From assembly GCA_023525975.1 (NCBI GenBank), contig CM042040.1, positions 56,451,486 to 56,515,485 of the forward strand: a stretch of 64,000 bases of DNA. The letters run 5' to 3'. Source of the stretch: Smallanthus sonchifolius. Its lineage: Eukaryota; Streptophyta; Magnoliopsida; Asterales; Asteraceae. This document shows, piece after piece, positions 48,411 through 59,990 of the stretch. A program made the position numbers and the translations under genes. Numbering within the stretch: position 1 is the first letter of the stretch; every line of letters begins with the position of its first letter. The notes beneath the pieces are model-generated. The model was given only the letters and a program-made list of their open reading frames with translations, ran no database searches and had not been told where the DNA came from.

Positions 48411-49917
48411 GTAACTGAAGCTAACGTGGCAGTTACATGTGCAAATTTTGGCTCAAATATCAACTCCCAAATGTTAGTGACTTAGTGAACAATATCTAAT
48501 GCATAAGTCCCATATGACATGATACCAATATTATGAAATGAGTCAAAATTGAATTTAATTTTGTGCTTACAAACTAGTAGTAGGCATGCGCTTGATTCAG
48601 TTATAGAGGAGAACCCATCTAATGAGTTTGCTCCAGGGGAGTTCGCATTGGATCATAATGGTCCCGGTTCAAAAAGTAGGAGTGGTATTCAAGTGGAAGA
48701 GGGTGGCACAATCACTCCAGCCGGTGCTCAGGCAGTCATGACTACACATTTAGGAGAAACTATGCCATTAGAAGCAAATGATTACACAGCTGATGCTTCG
48801 GCTGTCATGGTTACACTCTTAAGCTGACGTGGCAGTTACACGTGCAAATTCAGGCTCAAATATCAACCTCATTCAATGGGTTCTCCTCTGGAACTGACTG
48901 AAGCACATTCTCACTAAATCTAGTTAATTTAAGAAGTTTCTTCGTGTTAGACCTGAACAATTTAAACACTAATCAAAATCTAACTTTTATGAATAAAGAG
49001 TCTCTAAACATCATTTTAAATACAATTTTGACTTATTTCATCATACTAGTAGTATGTCATATGTAGGGCCATCCGTAGAAATGGGTCAAAAATTGTATTT
49101 AAATGTTGTTTAGAAAATCTTTATTCATAAAAGTTAGATTAGATTTTGATTAGTGTTTAAATTGTTCAGGTCCAACACGAAGAAGCTTCTTAAATTGACT
49201 AGATTTTGTGGGAATGTGCTTGAATCGGTTCCAGAGGAGAACTCATTGAATGAGGTTGATATTTGAGCCAGAATTTGCACGTGTAACTGCCATGTCAGCT
49301 TCAGAGTGTAGCCATGACAGCCGAAGCATCAGCCATGTAATCATTTGCTTATGATGGCATAGTTCCTCCTAAAAGTGTAGCCATGACAGTCGAAGCACCA
49401 ACTAGAGTGATTGTGACACCATCTTCCATTTGAATACCACTCCTACTATTTGAATCGAGATCATTCTGATCCAATGCGAACTCACCTGGAGCAAACTCAT
49501 TAAATGGGTTTTTCTTTGTAACTGAAGCAAGCGCATTTCTACTAGTTTGTAAGCACAAAATTAAAAATAATTTTGACCTATTTCATAATATTAGTAGTAT
49601 GTCATATGAGACTTAGCCATTATGCATTAGATATTGTTCACTAAGTCACTAACCTTAGAGAGTTGATATTTGAGCCAGAATTTGCACTTGTAACTGCCAC
49701 GTCAGCTTCAGTTACCTCCATCTTTATACTTCATAAGAACACCATTCGGGCTCGGAAACCGGTCCCTAATTATCTCCCTCGCTAATCCAATGTTGCAATT
49801 AACAGGTAGCTCAACCCACCTTATATCATCTCCAAGAACCATCTTAACTGTTCTAGTCACCAATTTTTCTTCTTTAATGATGGTTTTATCCACCACAACC
49901 ACCTTCGCGTCATCTTT
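48218..49917. repeat. Large palindrome: two 0.8-kb inverted arms, 38-bp spacer
   Basis: The left arm 48218-49039 pairs with right arm 49078-49917, with near-complete colinearity and perhaps 85-90 percent identity by eye. Each arm holds the PB1 exon, an intron-like stretch, an open segment of unknown identity (about 48590-48825; 49320-49550) and AT-rich sequence toward the centre. A 40-bp sub-repeat (CTGACGTGGCAGTTAC, then CTCAAATATCAAC) occurs twice per arm. RNA across it would form a long hairpin. Confidence 0.88.
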
Positions 49918-50498
49918 CTTCTTCTTTTTCACCTTTTCCTTCGATACTCACTTTATCCTCAACATTTTCACCAACACCAACACCAACATTTCCATCTTTT
50001 AACTCCTTCCCCTCCATTGCTTTCTTCACAAAACTCTCAATTTCCAGCGCAGCCAGATTATTCGGCTCCATGGTCGACACACTCTTAACATCTCTCAAAG
50101 CCCAATCAAACTTATTCAAAACATAACACTTTGCTCGGTTCACCAACGCCTTGCAATATGAGCCACATCAAGAGCTAAATTGCATTCCTCAATGGCTCTA
50201 GGATACTCCTTTAGCCCCAACTGCATATAACAAACCGCCATTTTGCTACGTAAATTCGCAACATCTATATGATTTTTAGGTAATAATTTAACAGCCTTTT
50301 TCATACTTTAACATTGCACCTTCACTATCATGCTTTTGAAACAGTTTATTACCTTCTTCCTTCAATTTCTGAGACATTTGAATAAACACAGCAGTATCTT
50401 CTTCATCAAGCTTTAAAGCTCGAGATGATACTGATTTGCTCTGTTTGGTTGCGTTTTCAACCCTAGATTGTAACTTCTTCTTACCAGCAGGTTTCCCC
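49702..50498 (-). pseudogene. TPR-PB1 (PHOX-type) gene remnant
   Basis: The minus-strand start MGKPAGKKKLQSRVENATKQ is followed by FIQMSQKLKEEGNKLFQKHD, the first TPR helix pair of plant PHOX/CLMP1-like co-chaperone proteins. A 1-nt gain near 50310 breaks the frame. TPR sequence goes on (LRSKMAVCYMQLGLKEYPRA) to a second break near 50145, then VNRAKCYVLNKFDWALRD, an acidic linker, a third break near 49925, and the PB1 start ending at MKYKDGGN. PB1 then stops at a GTAACT donor, and no later exon is found. The normal protein also needs the rest of PB1 and a long C-terminal region, so this is a truncated pseudogene. Confidence 0.8.
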
Positions 50499-50715
50499 AT
50501 TTCTGTTCCAAATGATTAACCCTAAAAATATATAACCCTAAACTTAATTAAATCAAAATTAAACAGAATAACATCAATAGTGAACTACAATTAGAGGATG
50601 AAAGAAAAGGATTAACTTGGATTTGCTTCAAAACCCTAATTGATGGAGAGGCGGAATTTAGGGAAGAATGTTTGGATGACTTTGTGAGGTTTTTGGCGGA
50701 TAATTTTGTTGCGTG

Positions 50716-50866
50716 GTGGAGCAAGTTTTGTTGTAGATCATGCTACCACTGTATTCCCTTGCTTCAATTATAGCAATTTTAAGAATGTTGAAATAAGATG
50801 AAGAAATCACCAGAATTGCCGCAGCCGACGACAAGGATTCGGCGGTGAGTGGGGACGTAGGGCATG
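50716..50866 (+). pseudogene. Copy of methyltransferase exon 1/intron 1 junction
   Basis: GTGGAGCAAGTTTTGTTGTA, AGCAATTTTAA and AAATAAGATGAAGAAATCACC, then the exon 1 end with the SAM motif I (RRILVVGCGNS on the minus strand), match 32325-32450 closely. Same orientation as the parent on this strand. Only about 150 bp is present, including intron sequence, so it is a DNA-level fragment copy rather than retroposed cDNA. Confidence 0.85.
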
Positions 50867-51300
50867 GTTGGGATTACTTATATTTTATTTTATGTTAACT
50901 TAATTTTTAAAATAATTTTTTTTAATTAAGAATTAATTCTTTTTTATAAAATATATTATTTTAATACCAGTATTTAATATTAATAAGAGAGAGGAGCGAA
51001 GAAAACATGTTAAAATGTAACAGAAAGTGACACGTGTCTCATAATTTAGTTATTTATTAGGTGGTATAGATATAAATATAGATTAGTATTTTCGTAAAAA
51101 ATATATTATTATTACAAGATAAAGATGTATTTAATAAGAGACAGATGCGGGAATCAAATGATGAGAATGAATATTGAGTCGACACGTGACATGAAAAAAC
51201 CTTTATTTATTATATAGTATAGGTATAGATATAGATTTTAAGATTATGATTGTTCCGTAGAGGTTTCATATTTACGCTCATCACGCCAGCGTTACATTAA
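50867..51300 (-). mobile_element. Two Helitron-type 5' ends
   Basis: On the minus strand ACACGTGTCAC with AATAAATAACTAAATTATG (about 51030-51070) and CTATACTATATAATAAATAA, AGG, CATGTCACGTGTCGAC (51190-51233) resemble the start of the 24.8-kb and 26.4-kb Helitrons. Matching 3' hairpins were not found to the left, so lengths are unknown. The PHOX and methyltransferase fragments lie downstream of these starts. Confidence 0.5.
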
Positions 51301-51811
51301 CATAGGATAATCACCTAATCAAATCACTAACTTGTGTAGTGGTTTCACACACATACACACACACACACACATATATGGAGAGATTCATTACAGAACACTA
51401 AATTATTACGAGAACAAAAAAAACAAACTTAAATCGTTTAATTTCTTGATCTATGATTTATGTTTTTAAAAATTTGTACTTCATACATATAAATATGCAT
51501 GTTTATATACATAAAAACCCATAAAACAATTTTTTGAATACGTTTTTATACTTTTAAAAGTTTACCTACACATGTGTAGTTAATGCGTAGGTAAAATAAC
51601 CTATACATCTTACACATAAATTACACATGTGTAGGTTTTTTAAATAAATGAAATTTGTTCATATTTTTTTTATAAATTTCTTAAGAGATTAATAAACATT
51701 GCATTTCTATCATTTTTTTTATATTTCAAAACTTTTTAGGGTTGAAAAAAATGAAAGATTCATTTTGTTCCACGTGTTCTCGCAATATTTAGTGTTCTGA
51801 ATTAAACCTTC

Positions 51812-51864
<53 letters not shown>

Positions 51865-52590
51865 TATATATGTGTATATATATGTGTATATATATATATA
51901 TATATAACATATAAAACACACACATGCGCCTCTTTGCCTGTGATTCTCCTCACGCCACCAACCCCACACCCCCATTCACGCCCTAGGGGGTGGTATTCCA
52001 TGCCCGTGGAGTTAGGTGACTCACGCACCCACAACGGATAGTCTTAATAACAAAAATTATTGTAATAAATTATTAACCTAATTTTATAATTAATTTAATT
52101 TTTTTATTCGATCACTCAACTTTCATTAAGTATTTCAATATTATGACTTTTTTATATGTGTTCAAAATTTTAAAATTAAGTGAAATAAATGAAACATATA
52201 AGAATCTTAGTTATTATGTAGAGGTTAAATTTTCTTTAAAGTTACTTAGATTGAAAATTATGAAACTTGGTTGTTATTTAGAGAATTGTTTTCTTCATTG
52301 TCACCTCTTGCTTCAAGTTAATTTAAAAAAATTATTATCACCACATACTAATTATGATTTATATATGTTCCATTTAATATTTATAAAAAAATTCATAAGA
52401 TTGAAACATTTAATAAAGTTGAGTGACTTTAGAATAACATAAAAATTTTGAGTGATTTTAGTAGAACACTATGAAAAATTGGTTACTTTTATGTGAAGTT
52501 ACCCAAATTATTTAAGTATTTTATGTAATAACTCGTTATGTACTAGTACGCTGATAAAAACTTAACTGACATAATTAAGATATACGTATG
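51301..52590. other. AT-rich spacer with microsatellites
   Basis: Contains a (CA)n run at 51348-51372 and a (TA)n/(TATG)n block at 51812-51908. A TACACATGTGTAG-type palindromic stretch lies near 51565-51635. CACGCC-rich sequence at 51920-52035 resembles the PIF/Tourist-like ends near 34.2-34.9 kb. Frames here (including one of 99 codons at 52143-52442) are AT-composition artefacts. Confidence 0.5.
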
Positions 52591-52598
52591 AATATTAA

Positions 52599-52826
52599 GG
52601 GGGTGTTTGAATGTGCTTTTAGAAACGACTTATTGACTTATTGATTTTTTTAAAAGTTAAGAAGTCAAAAAGTCATTTCCAAAAGCCAAGATTTCTTGGT
52701 TTTTGAGCATGACTTATTAATTTATTGGTTTTTTTTTAAATGCGCTAATTTTTTTGATTTATTGACTTTTTGAAAAAACCAATAAGTGAATAAGCACTTT
52801 CCCACTCACTCCCAAACACCCTCTAA
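52599..52826. mobile_element. MITE with GGGTGTTTG termini
   Basis: The left end AGGGGGTGTTTGAATGTGCTT is mirrored at the right end by AAGCACTTTCCCACTCACTC, then CCAAACACCCTCT. The inside has mirrored GACTTATTGA-type words. About 228 bp, non-coding, likely hAT- or PIF-related. The target-site duplication is unclear. Confidence 0.65.
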
Positions 52827-54738
52827 GAGTAATTAGAGGCGTTTATCAGTTCTTTTTGTTTTCCTTGTTTCGAATATTATTTTGGTCGAAACTGAGAACC
52901 GACCGAATTCAATTTGTCCAACCAAAATGAAAATTGAATTCGAATTTAGTTCGGTTTTCGAGTTCAACCAAAAAGCCCGATTTTCAATTTCATCAATCCT
53001 ATACTTGGGTGAATGATTAGTGTGAGTCTAAGCTTCAGCTGTAACATTCGTATTTTCGAACAATATTTATATATAATGAAAGTGTGGGGTTTGAAAGTGA
53101 CACATAGTTGAAGAGTATGTTAATTTTGAGATGAAACATGGAGATAAAGTGGGTTATTCCGGTTATACCTCTTGAAGTACTATAGTCGTTTAATAAAACA
53201 GACACAGATCGATGTCGGTGTAATTGTTTGAACGAATTTATTTAATTTATCGTTCAAAATTGTTTGTAACAAAAAGACTAAAACCAAAAATACGTTAATG
53301 ATATAACACATATATAATTGCATGCTTCAAAAATAACAAAAAAAAATATTAAATAGTTCTTTTCAAATACAATAAAGCCTTTTTTACATACAATTAATCT
53401 TGCATTTCTTATTCAAATTATTATCTTATCTATTTATATTTTTATTATAATTTAAAATATAGTAGTAGTAATATTAACAACAATAAAAAGAAGATAAAAG
53501 AAAAAAGTTGGTGGGTAAAAATTAAATAAAGTAAATTGATTTTTCAAAACGATTTTATATTTTGACAATATGTTCACACCTAAAAGGCTAAAATCATCTA
53601 CCTACTAAAACTCGTGTCGTTCATCACCTGCCTTTTGCCACCTTGGAAGTTCGAAGCATATCGGTCATGAATGTCAATCAGGTCATCCGTAGTGGTTTCA
53701 CGTCCAAGTGATCCACGTTATACCATGTCACTACCGCATTATTACAAAGACAATCACTAGACAAAATCACTAATGTGCGTAGTGGTTTCACATCCCACAT
53801 TTATTTTTTAATAAATAAATCCTAAACTAAATATTTAATTAAAAAATGACAAGTTGTCAGATTATGATTAGATGAGTTTGTGTTTGGTTTGCCCGTTTGT
53901 GTTTGGTTTGCCCCCTTCCCAGTGATTCCACCCACGTCCTAGGAGGGTGGTGTTCAACCCACCCACCCACCCACCCACACTACCCTACACTACACTACAC
54001 TACACTACACTACACTACACTACACATGGCCTTAGCATCATGGATGCTCTAAAAGAATGCATTAAAACACCATTGACACACAGTAGTCACACGCCCGTAT
54101 AATATGGCGAAAATTATCATACGACAAGGGGTGACTCGACTATAAAAAACAAGGTGCCGCTTAGTGTCTCATATTTAAGGAGCCTACAATTTTTAGGATT
54201 TAAATTCGTTTAATTTTCAGGTTTTGACTAGGAGAACAAAAAATCAATATACCTTAAAGAGTTTTTTTTACTAAGAAACTTTAATACGTGTGATTGTTTT
54301 AAGAAATTGTATACGAAAAATGTATATCATCATATTCCCATGTGTTAGGATTTTAATGAAAAAAATATATTTTTTTTATGAAAATGGCCCCAATTTTATA
54401 GTTCGCTTTGGGCCCAAAAAAAATTGAGTCGACCCTACATACGACCCGCATGAGGTGGTGTTCGTCAAATCATATGGCTAACTGGCCCATATGATGTTTT
54501 TACGACCTGTATGAGATGTTATTCGTCAAATTATATGACCCGTACGATCTATTTGATTCATATTGAAAATAATAGTATGACATGTGTGATGTGACAAGGT
54601 ATGTGGATGAACACTTTTGGGTACGTTGCCCTACTTTAAACAAGAGCTTACTTGGCTTCAAATATTAAACAAATAATAATGAAAAAGAGATACGTGAAGC
54701 ATTTAAAACACCCCTTGCCCCACAACCCTTTAATAATT
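52827..54738. other. Repeat-rich spacer
   Basis: No gene. At 53690-53790 GTAGTGGTTTCAC-words recur (also at 51336). 53925-53960 has GTCCTAGGAGGGTGGTGTTC, like the Tourist-type segment near 51980. A (CACC)n run at 53960-53978 leads into a (TACAC)n array at about 53984-54024. Confidence 0.5.
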
Positions 54739-54825
54739 GGAAAAATTATTAAAATGGATATTTGACTCGTTAAAGTTGTAAAAATGGACAAAGTTTTTCA
54801 GCTTTCTTGGGTATGGTCATTTAGG

Positions 54826-56009
54826 CTATTAGCCGGCTGAAGAAGGTTAGTTCAGCCGGCTTGGAATTCCGCACCAAGTCATCTTTTTTTTAGAATTTTA
54901 ACCAACTAGGAATTGACACTGTGAAAGTGCATATTCCCAATGCGGCTAAAGCCCACTTCCAAGTAGGCTTAGCCGGCGAACTTTTTTTTTACATGGCTCA
55001 ACCGGCTTGGTTCGAGATGGCTTCCCCGGCTTGGCTTAGTCGGCGCTGAAGGTGTTATTACACTACTTAGCCGGCTGAAGTGGACTAGTTAGCCTACTTC
55101 GAGTTTTTCTCTCACTTATTTAAGTTAGTTTTCCAATATTCTTCATTTTTTCTTAATTTCTCTTACAATTCTAGTTTCTTTGGCTGAAGTGGACTAGTTT
55201 CTAGTCTCTTACAATTTTGAAGAAAACTTCAATGCACTTTGTGAAGTTGTTCCTACTATTCGCGATACGTTACTAGGTGTTGGTTTGCATAAATGGGCAC
55301 AAACACATTTTGTTGGTCAACGTTATGGCATTATGACATCAAATAGTGATGAGTCTATTAACGCGTTATCACGTTATGCTCGACGGATGCCTATTACCAA
55401 ACTAATCGAATTCTTTCGTGAGTCGGTCCGACAATGGTATTTCAACAGGGGACACCAAGCAGGTAAATAAGTTTATATTATAGCAGACTAATATATAATG
55501 CTAATGTTTCTAATTTTTGTATAGCAGGCTAAGTAATAAAATATTGTATGCTAAGTTATCCGATATAGCAGGCTAATATATAATGCTAATGTTTCTAATT
55601 TAGTTTTTTTACTTGCAGCTAAAAATACACATGATCTAAGTACTTAAAGCAAAATTTGAAATTTGAAAAGTGAAAATGAAGGTTGAAATGAGAAGATTTA
55701 TATTTATAAAACTCAAAGTAGGCTAGTAAGACTACTTCAGCCGGCTATCAAATGTAATAACACCTTCGGAGCCGGCTAAGCCAAGCCTAGCCGAATTAAA
55801 CAAGCCAACAAGGAAGCTATCTCGAACCAAGGCGATTGAGCCATGTAAAAAAAAAGTTTGTGGCTAAGCCTGCTTGGAAGTGGGATTTAGCCGCCTTGGG
55901 AATATGCACCTCCACATGTCAATTCCTGGTTGGTTGAAATTCTAAAAAAAAGTTGACTTGGTGTGAAAATCCAAGCCGACTGAACTAGCCTTCTTCAGTC
56001 TGCTAATAG
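54826..56009. mobile_element. Mutator-like element with long TIRs
   Basis: The left arm (54826-55110) begins CTATTAGCCGGCTGAAGAAG and the right arm (55705-56009) ends with CTTCTTCAGTCTGCTAATAG. Along about 290 bp the arms match as inverted repeats, including the AAGTAGGCTTAGCC, GGCTTGGTTCGAGATGGCTT and GAAGGTGTTATTACA blocks. AGCCGGCT-type words recur. The middle carries a transposase fragment. The left terminus may reach 54739 (GGAAAAATTATTAAAATGG, a MULE-like start). No target-site duplication was found. Confidence 0.75.
55213..55461 (+). pseudogene. MULE (MuDR-type) transposase fragment
   Basis: This open stretch of about 83 codons contains KWAQTHFVGQRYGIMTSNSDESINALSRYARRMPI, here cited in pieces: WAQTHF, RYGIMTSNSDESIN and ARRMPITKLIEFFRE. 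These are the conserved C-terminal part of plant MULE transposases, followed by RQWYFNRGHQAG. It ends at a GTAAAT donor, so it is one exon. The catalytic DDE region and zinc finger are absent, so it is not functional alone. Confidence 0.85.
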
Positions 56010-56044
56010 TGTTGAAGCATGTTTTGGTAACTATAGATAAAATT

Positions 56045-56284
56045 TTATGTATCGGTGTACTCAGCTAGTACGCAGGAGAATGTTTCTGCGTACTTAGCAA
56101 GTTCATCACTAAGTGCGCAAGGCATTTGCCTTGCGTACTTAGTAAGTACGCATGACCAAATGTCATGCGTACTTGTTAAGTGCGCATGATGGGTTGTTCC
56201 TGCCTCTATAAATAGAGCTGTTGGGCTTGTTTGTTAAGGGCAGAGAACAGAATGTGAGATTCTGAGAGAGGTCGGGTCGGGACG
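56045..56284 (+). promoter_or_regulatory. LTR-type promoter with palindromic GTAC array and TATA box
   Basis: Three to four palindromes (GCGTACTTAGTAAGTACGC type) at 56055-56190 are followed within 20 nt by TATAAATA (56207-56214). A leader GAGCTGTTGGGCTTGTTTG follows, ending GTCGGGTCGGGACG where the next LTR block starts. This arrangement mirrors 60937-61045. It looks like the U3/R part of a truncated LTR. The rest of that LTR is not identified. Confidence 0.6.
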
Positions 56285-59200
56285 TGTCACACCCCCAAAT
56301 TTATTTACCTTAATAAATAAATTAAGGTTGCAACGATTGGTAACGTTACACAACAGCGGAAGCTAAAATACAAATTTCTAAAGTGTCGAACAACTTTTAC
56401 AATTACTAACATGTAATAATATATTGATCTAAATCCACCTAGATCAAAATATACTTGAGATTTGATAACTATGCTTCTTCGGCTTCTAGGGTTTAATCCA
56501 AAAAGCTAGCCTATTCCAACCGAGCCATAGCTAAGTGTTACTTGAAAAACATACTTAAAAATGTCAACGCAGTGTTGGTGAGTTCACAGGTTTTAAATGA
56601 ATACAATTGGGAAAACCATATTTACGAAATCGTTTGTTAAAAACTATTTATACGAAATCCTTCGGCAAAAACCATTTGCACGAAATTGATTGACAAAACT
56701 GTTTGTACGGGTACTATTGGCAACATCCTTTGCTCGAAATTCACTGTCAAGACCATTGATACGTATACCAATGGCAAAACCCGTTTCTCGAAATTGACTA
56801 GCAAATCCATTGGTACGTATACCATTGGCGAAATCCTTTGCTCGAAGTTCACTTTATGCATATGATAAGCAAAACAAGTTAGCGGTTGATTCATCGTTGT
56901 CTAGCTAGCACAAACGAATTATGTGATGAACAAGCCTATAACCAAACCTTTAACGAATTCTTGAATTTTGCCCCAGCCCATTGTACCTTTAAACAATGAG
57001 AAACAACAAGACCTAATATGCAATCATTTAACCATGCTGGTCGGGTTAGCGCGACTAACCATGATTGGGGGTGTCAACCCGAATAGTACTATTCATATCG
57101 ATCTACAGCTAAGTTCATAGCTAATGGTTATAGTTCGAAATACCGAGGACGTTTTAGTGTTAACTCATGCTCACAAGGGAATCAGATGCTTGTTTCTCAT
57201 TTTCTAGTTATCATACCATTTGAAATTAACATGTTTTCCCCCAAAATAGAAAACAGTAAAAAGGGGCCGTGAAACTCACAAGGAGTTAAACCAAAATGTT
57301 CATGTTATCCAGAGTGTAAACAAATATGTTTCATGCTTTCAAATATGTCACATAAGTATGTTTCTCCCCCGATGTTTACAAAACATTAAAAAGCTAAAAG
57401 GGGGCCGTAAACTCACCTCGAGCCTTGAATAGTGTGATAAAAGACTATGAATGAAACCAGAAACGTCCTAGTTGAATGCTACAAGTAAATAAATACTACT
57501 TGAGTTCATAGGACTTAACTCTATGCATAAAACATTGTGGTGAATGCGTATCCGTTTGGAACGTGTTTCTGGATTTTGTATTGGTTAATATTTTCGTATT
57601 TATATTAACTCGACTATTTTGTAAATGTCTTGACGTCACAGCATAATAGTTTTAGAAATAATTATGTCAAGTTATGTATAGATATCATTATACAAGTCAT
57701 ATTTCCAAGTACGATTTCTCGTATGAAAACGTTAAGCGTTTACTTTATTTTTTTAACGAAAAACGGTATGTAACCGGTTAAACGTAAAGGTATAAATGAC
57801 ACATTTATTTAGTGATATTTATATGTGTGTGTGTTTTCATAAAATCATATATAGTATAAACTTTTCAAAACTATTTTTATTATGAATACGATTTTCTTGA
57901 CGAAAAATAAATATTACGACGGTTTTCGTCGTAATTCCGTTTTAAGCGGTTTACGGAAAGCGTTACCAATCAAACATCATTCTAAATGAAGTATAGCAAT
58001 GGAAGTAAGCTTACGATAAGTAAATGATGCATAAACGTGTATGACATGCATGAGTCTTGTTATTTTTAGTGATACATATATATATAACCTGTTTTTAAGT
58101 TCAATAGTCCATACCCCTCGCTAACTTCCCGTATTTCTCGTCTTGCATTTATGGGTCTTTGACAACCCACAAAGTACATGTCTTTAAGTGCATAATATCA
58201 GTATGTATTCATAGGTTTATGTACACTTACATGTACCCAACTTAAGAATACTATTTCTTGTTTCGTGTTTTGCTATCGTGTTGTACGGCCTTCTAACCGG
58301 GTTTCGCTTCCGAGTTATCATTAGTGATGTAAACTTATATATAAATGTGAGATACTTAAGTTTATGTATTCTTTTCAGTAGGAGGAAAAACCGTCCATAA
58401 ATGATGCAATAACGTCGCATAAAATGATAATTACACACAACACAAGTTAACACTTTGTCATGGTTTTCATGTTGACGATAACGGTTCGTATGTTTTCTTG
58501 TATCTTGGGACACCACCTCGAGCATGCCGGGTGAGTCACAATATGATCATATAACTTCATAAACATCTATCCTTCAACATGAATCATGAAAGGTATGAAG
58601 GGTTTGAAGAACTCCATCATACAAGTGTCATTTTATGTGTTTGTAGTATACATATATGCATGCATTTTCAGCGGTGAATGAGCTGAATAAAAATGGATAA
58701 AATGTATGTTTTAAAGCAAGGAATCAAGGGAATTATCTTACCACAGGGTGAGGCTAAAATAGGACTTGGATTAGACTTGAAAAAGAGCTTGAATCAGGTT
58801 GCAAGTGAGGTGCAAGCACCGTTTCTAGGCTGCTGTTCGGGTCAGCAGAAAGGTGCAACAGGGGCCTGTTTCGGGGCTGTTTAGAAACGTAGACAAGGGA
58901 AGGAAAGGAGGGAAGTGTTGTGCCTTGAATGAACCTTGAAATCACTGATCAAAGGGACATGTTTAAGGGCTGAAATGGTGGTGCAAGGGTGGCGAAGTGG
59001 TGGCGGTTCTGGATGGTGTTGCTAGCCGAGACAAGAGAAAGAGATAGAGGTATTTGTGGGCTGTTTTCGATGGTTAAATGAAGGTGTTTAACCTGCTATA
59101 AATGTCAGGGTTGAAGTGCCTTTCTCTTGCATCCATTATCAATTCACATGTGGAGATTAATTGGTCAAATGGTTAAAGTGTATGGTGTGTGTTTGTATGT

Positions 59201-59990
59201 TTGTGTGTCGTATAATTGAAAGGAGGAAAGTGCAAGGAATGTTAAGACAAAACTTGGAATGAGTATGTGATCTTGTGTGCATATATATGTATATATATTG
59301 ATAAGTTAATTATTGTAGTGTATATAAGCACATGTTCCATATGTTGTCATCATTGTGATTGTATTATGAAGACTTTGGTGGTTGAATGAAAATGGTGCGA
59401 TGATGTTTTGTCGTTTATAAAGGAGAAAGAGAGAAAGAGTTTGTGTGACAAAATGGATAAAATGTTTAGAAAACATGGATGTAAAGATTTCAAAGGATGA
59501 TGGAGTGTGTATCTAGTTGAATGAGGATGGTTGTGTCATAAAGCAATTGAGTGGAATAAGAAGAGTGGGTGTCATCGTAATAGAGGGAAAAGGAAAGGAC
59601 ATGACAAGATCTTGTTGTATGAAATTTAGTGATTGTGAATGGATGTTCATGTAATAGTTATGGTGAAGATTTTTTTTTCTTTTCTTTTTCATGATCATGG
59701 CCCATATGAGGCTCTCGGCTGTGAGAGGGGATAAAGGGGTGGGTTGGTTTGATCAAGATCTTGTTAGGTTTCGGCCTTTAAGACCCAAAACTTTGTTTTT
59801 AGTAGGATCGGTTTTGCTATTCAAAAGGGGGTTGCAGCGCAACTTATTGCCCGTTTACCTGCCACTTTATTGTAATCGTCCTATTTTAATTCAAGTTAAA
59901 TAAAAAAAACATATATTCTTTTTTAAAAATCATTAGGAAAGACCAATTTTTACATAGGGTGATACCCGGTAATTTGGTTCGAGTGTTACA
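56285..59990 (-). mobile_element. Probable gypsy solo LTR (3.7 kb)
   Basis: Begins TGTCACACCCCCAAATTT and ends GAGTGTTACA. It shares the ACAGCGGAAGC motif and a GTTGGTGAGTTC-type motif, in the same order and spacing, with the solo LTR at 22179-24141. That makes it the same kind of LTR in the same orientation. No gag or pol. Five-base flanks (GGACG, TTAGT) do not match, so either a border is wrong or one flank was lost. The 56636-56894 stretch has a degenerate repeat of about 60 bp (CCATTGGTACGTATACCA type). Short frames inside are not genes. Confidence 0.55.

Noticed and set aside
47985..50465. Shared TTTGGTTGC.TTTTCAACCCT at 47991 (copia end) and 50447 (PHOX start) as a recombination breakpoint
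   Set aside because: Only about 20 bp with mismatches, and the flanks do not continue. It could be chance.
51719..52034. Tyr/Ile repeat frames
   Set aside because: Translations of the TA microsatellite.
52143..52442. 99-codon plus-strand frame
   Set aside because: AT-rich composition and no recognised domain. It lies between MITEs with no splice or promoter context.
58693..58945. Short frames in the 3.7-kb LTR block
   Set aside because: No domain. They sit inside sequence that matches LTR layout, and both strands are open by chance.
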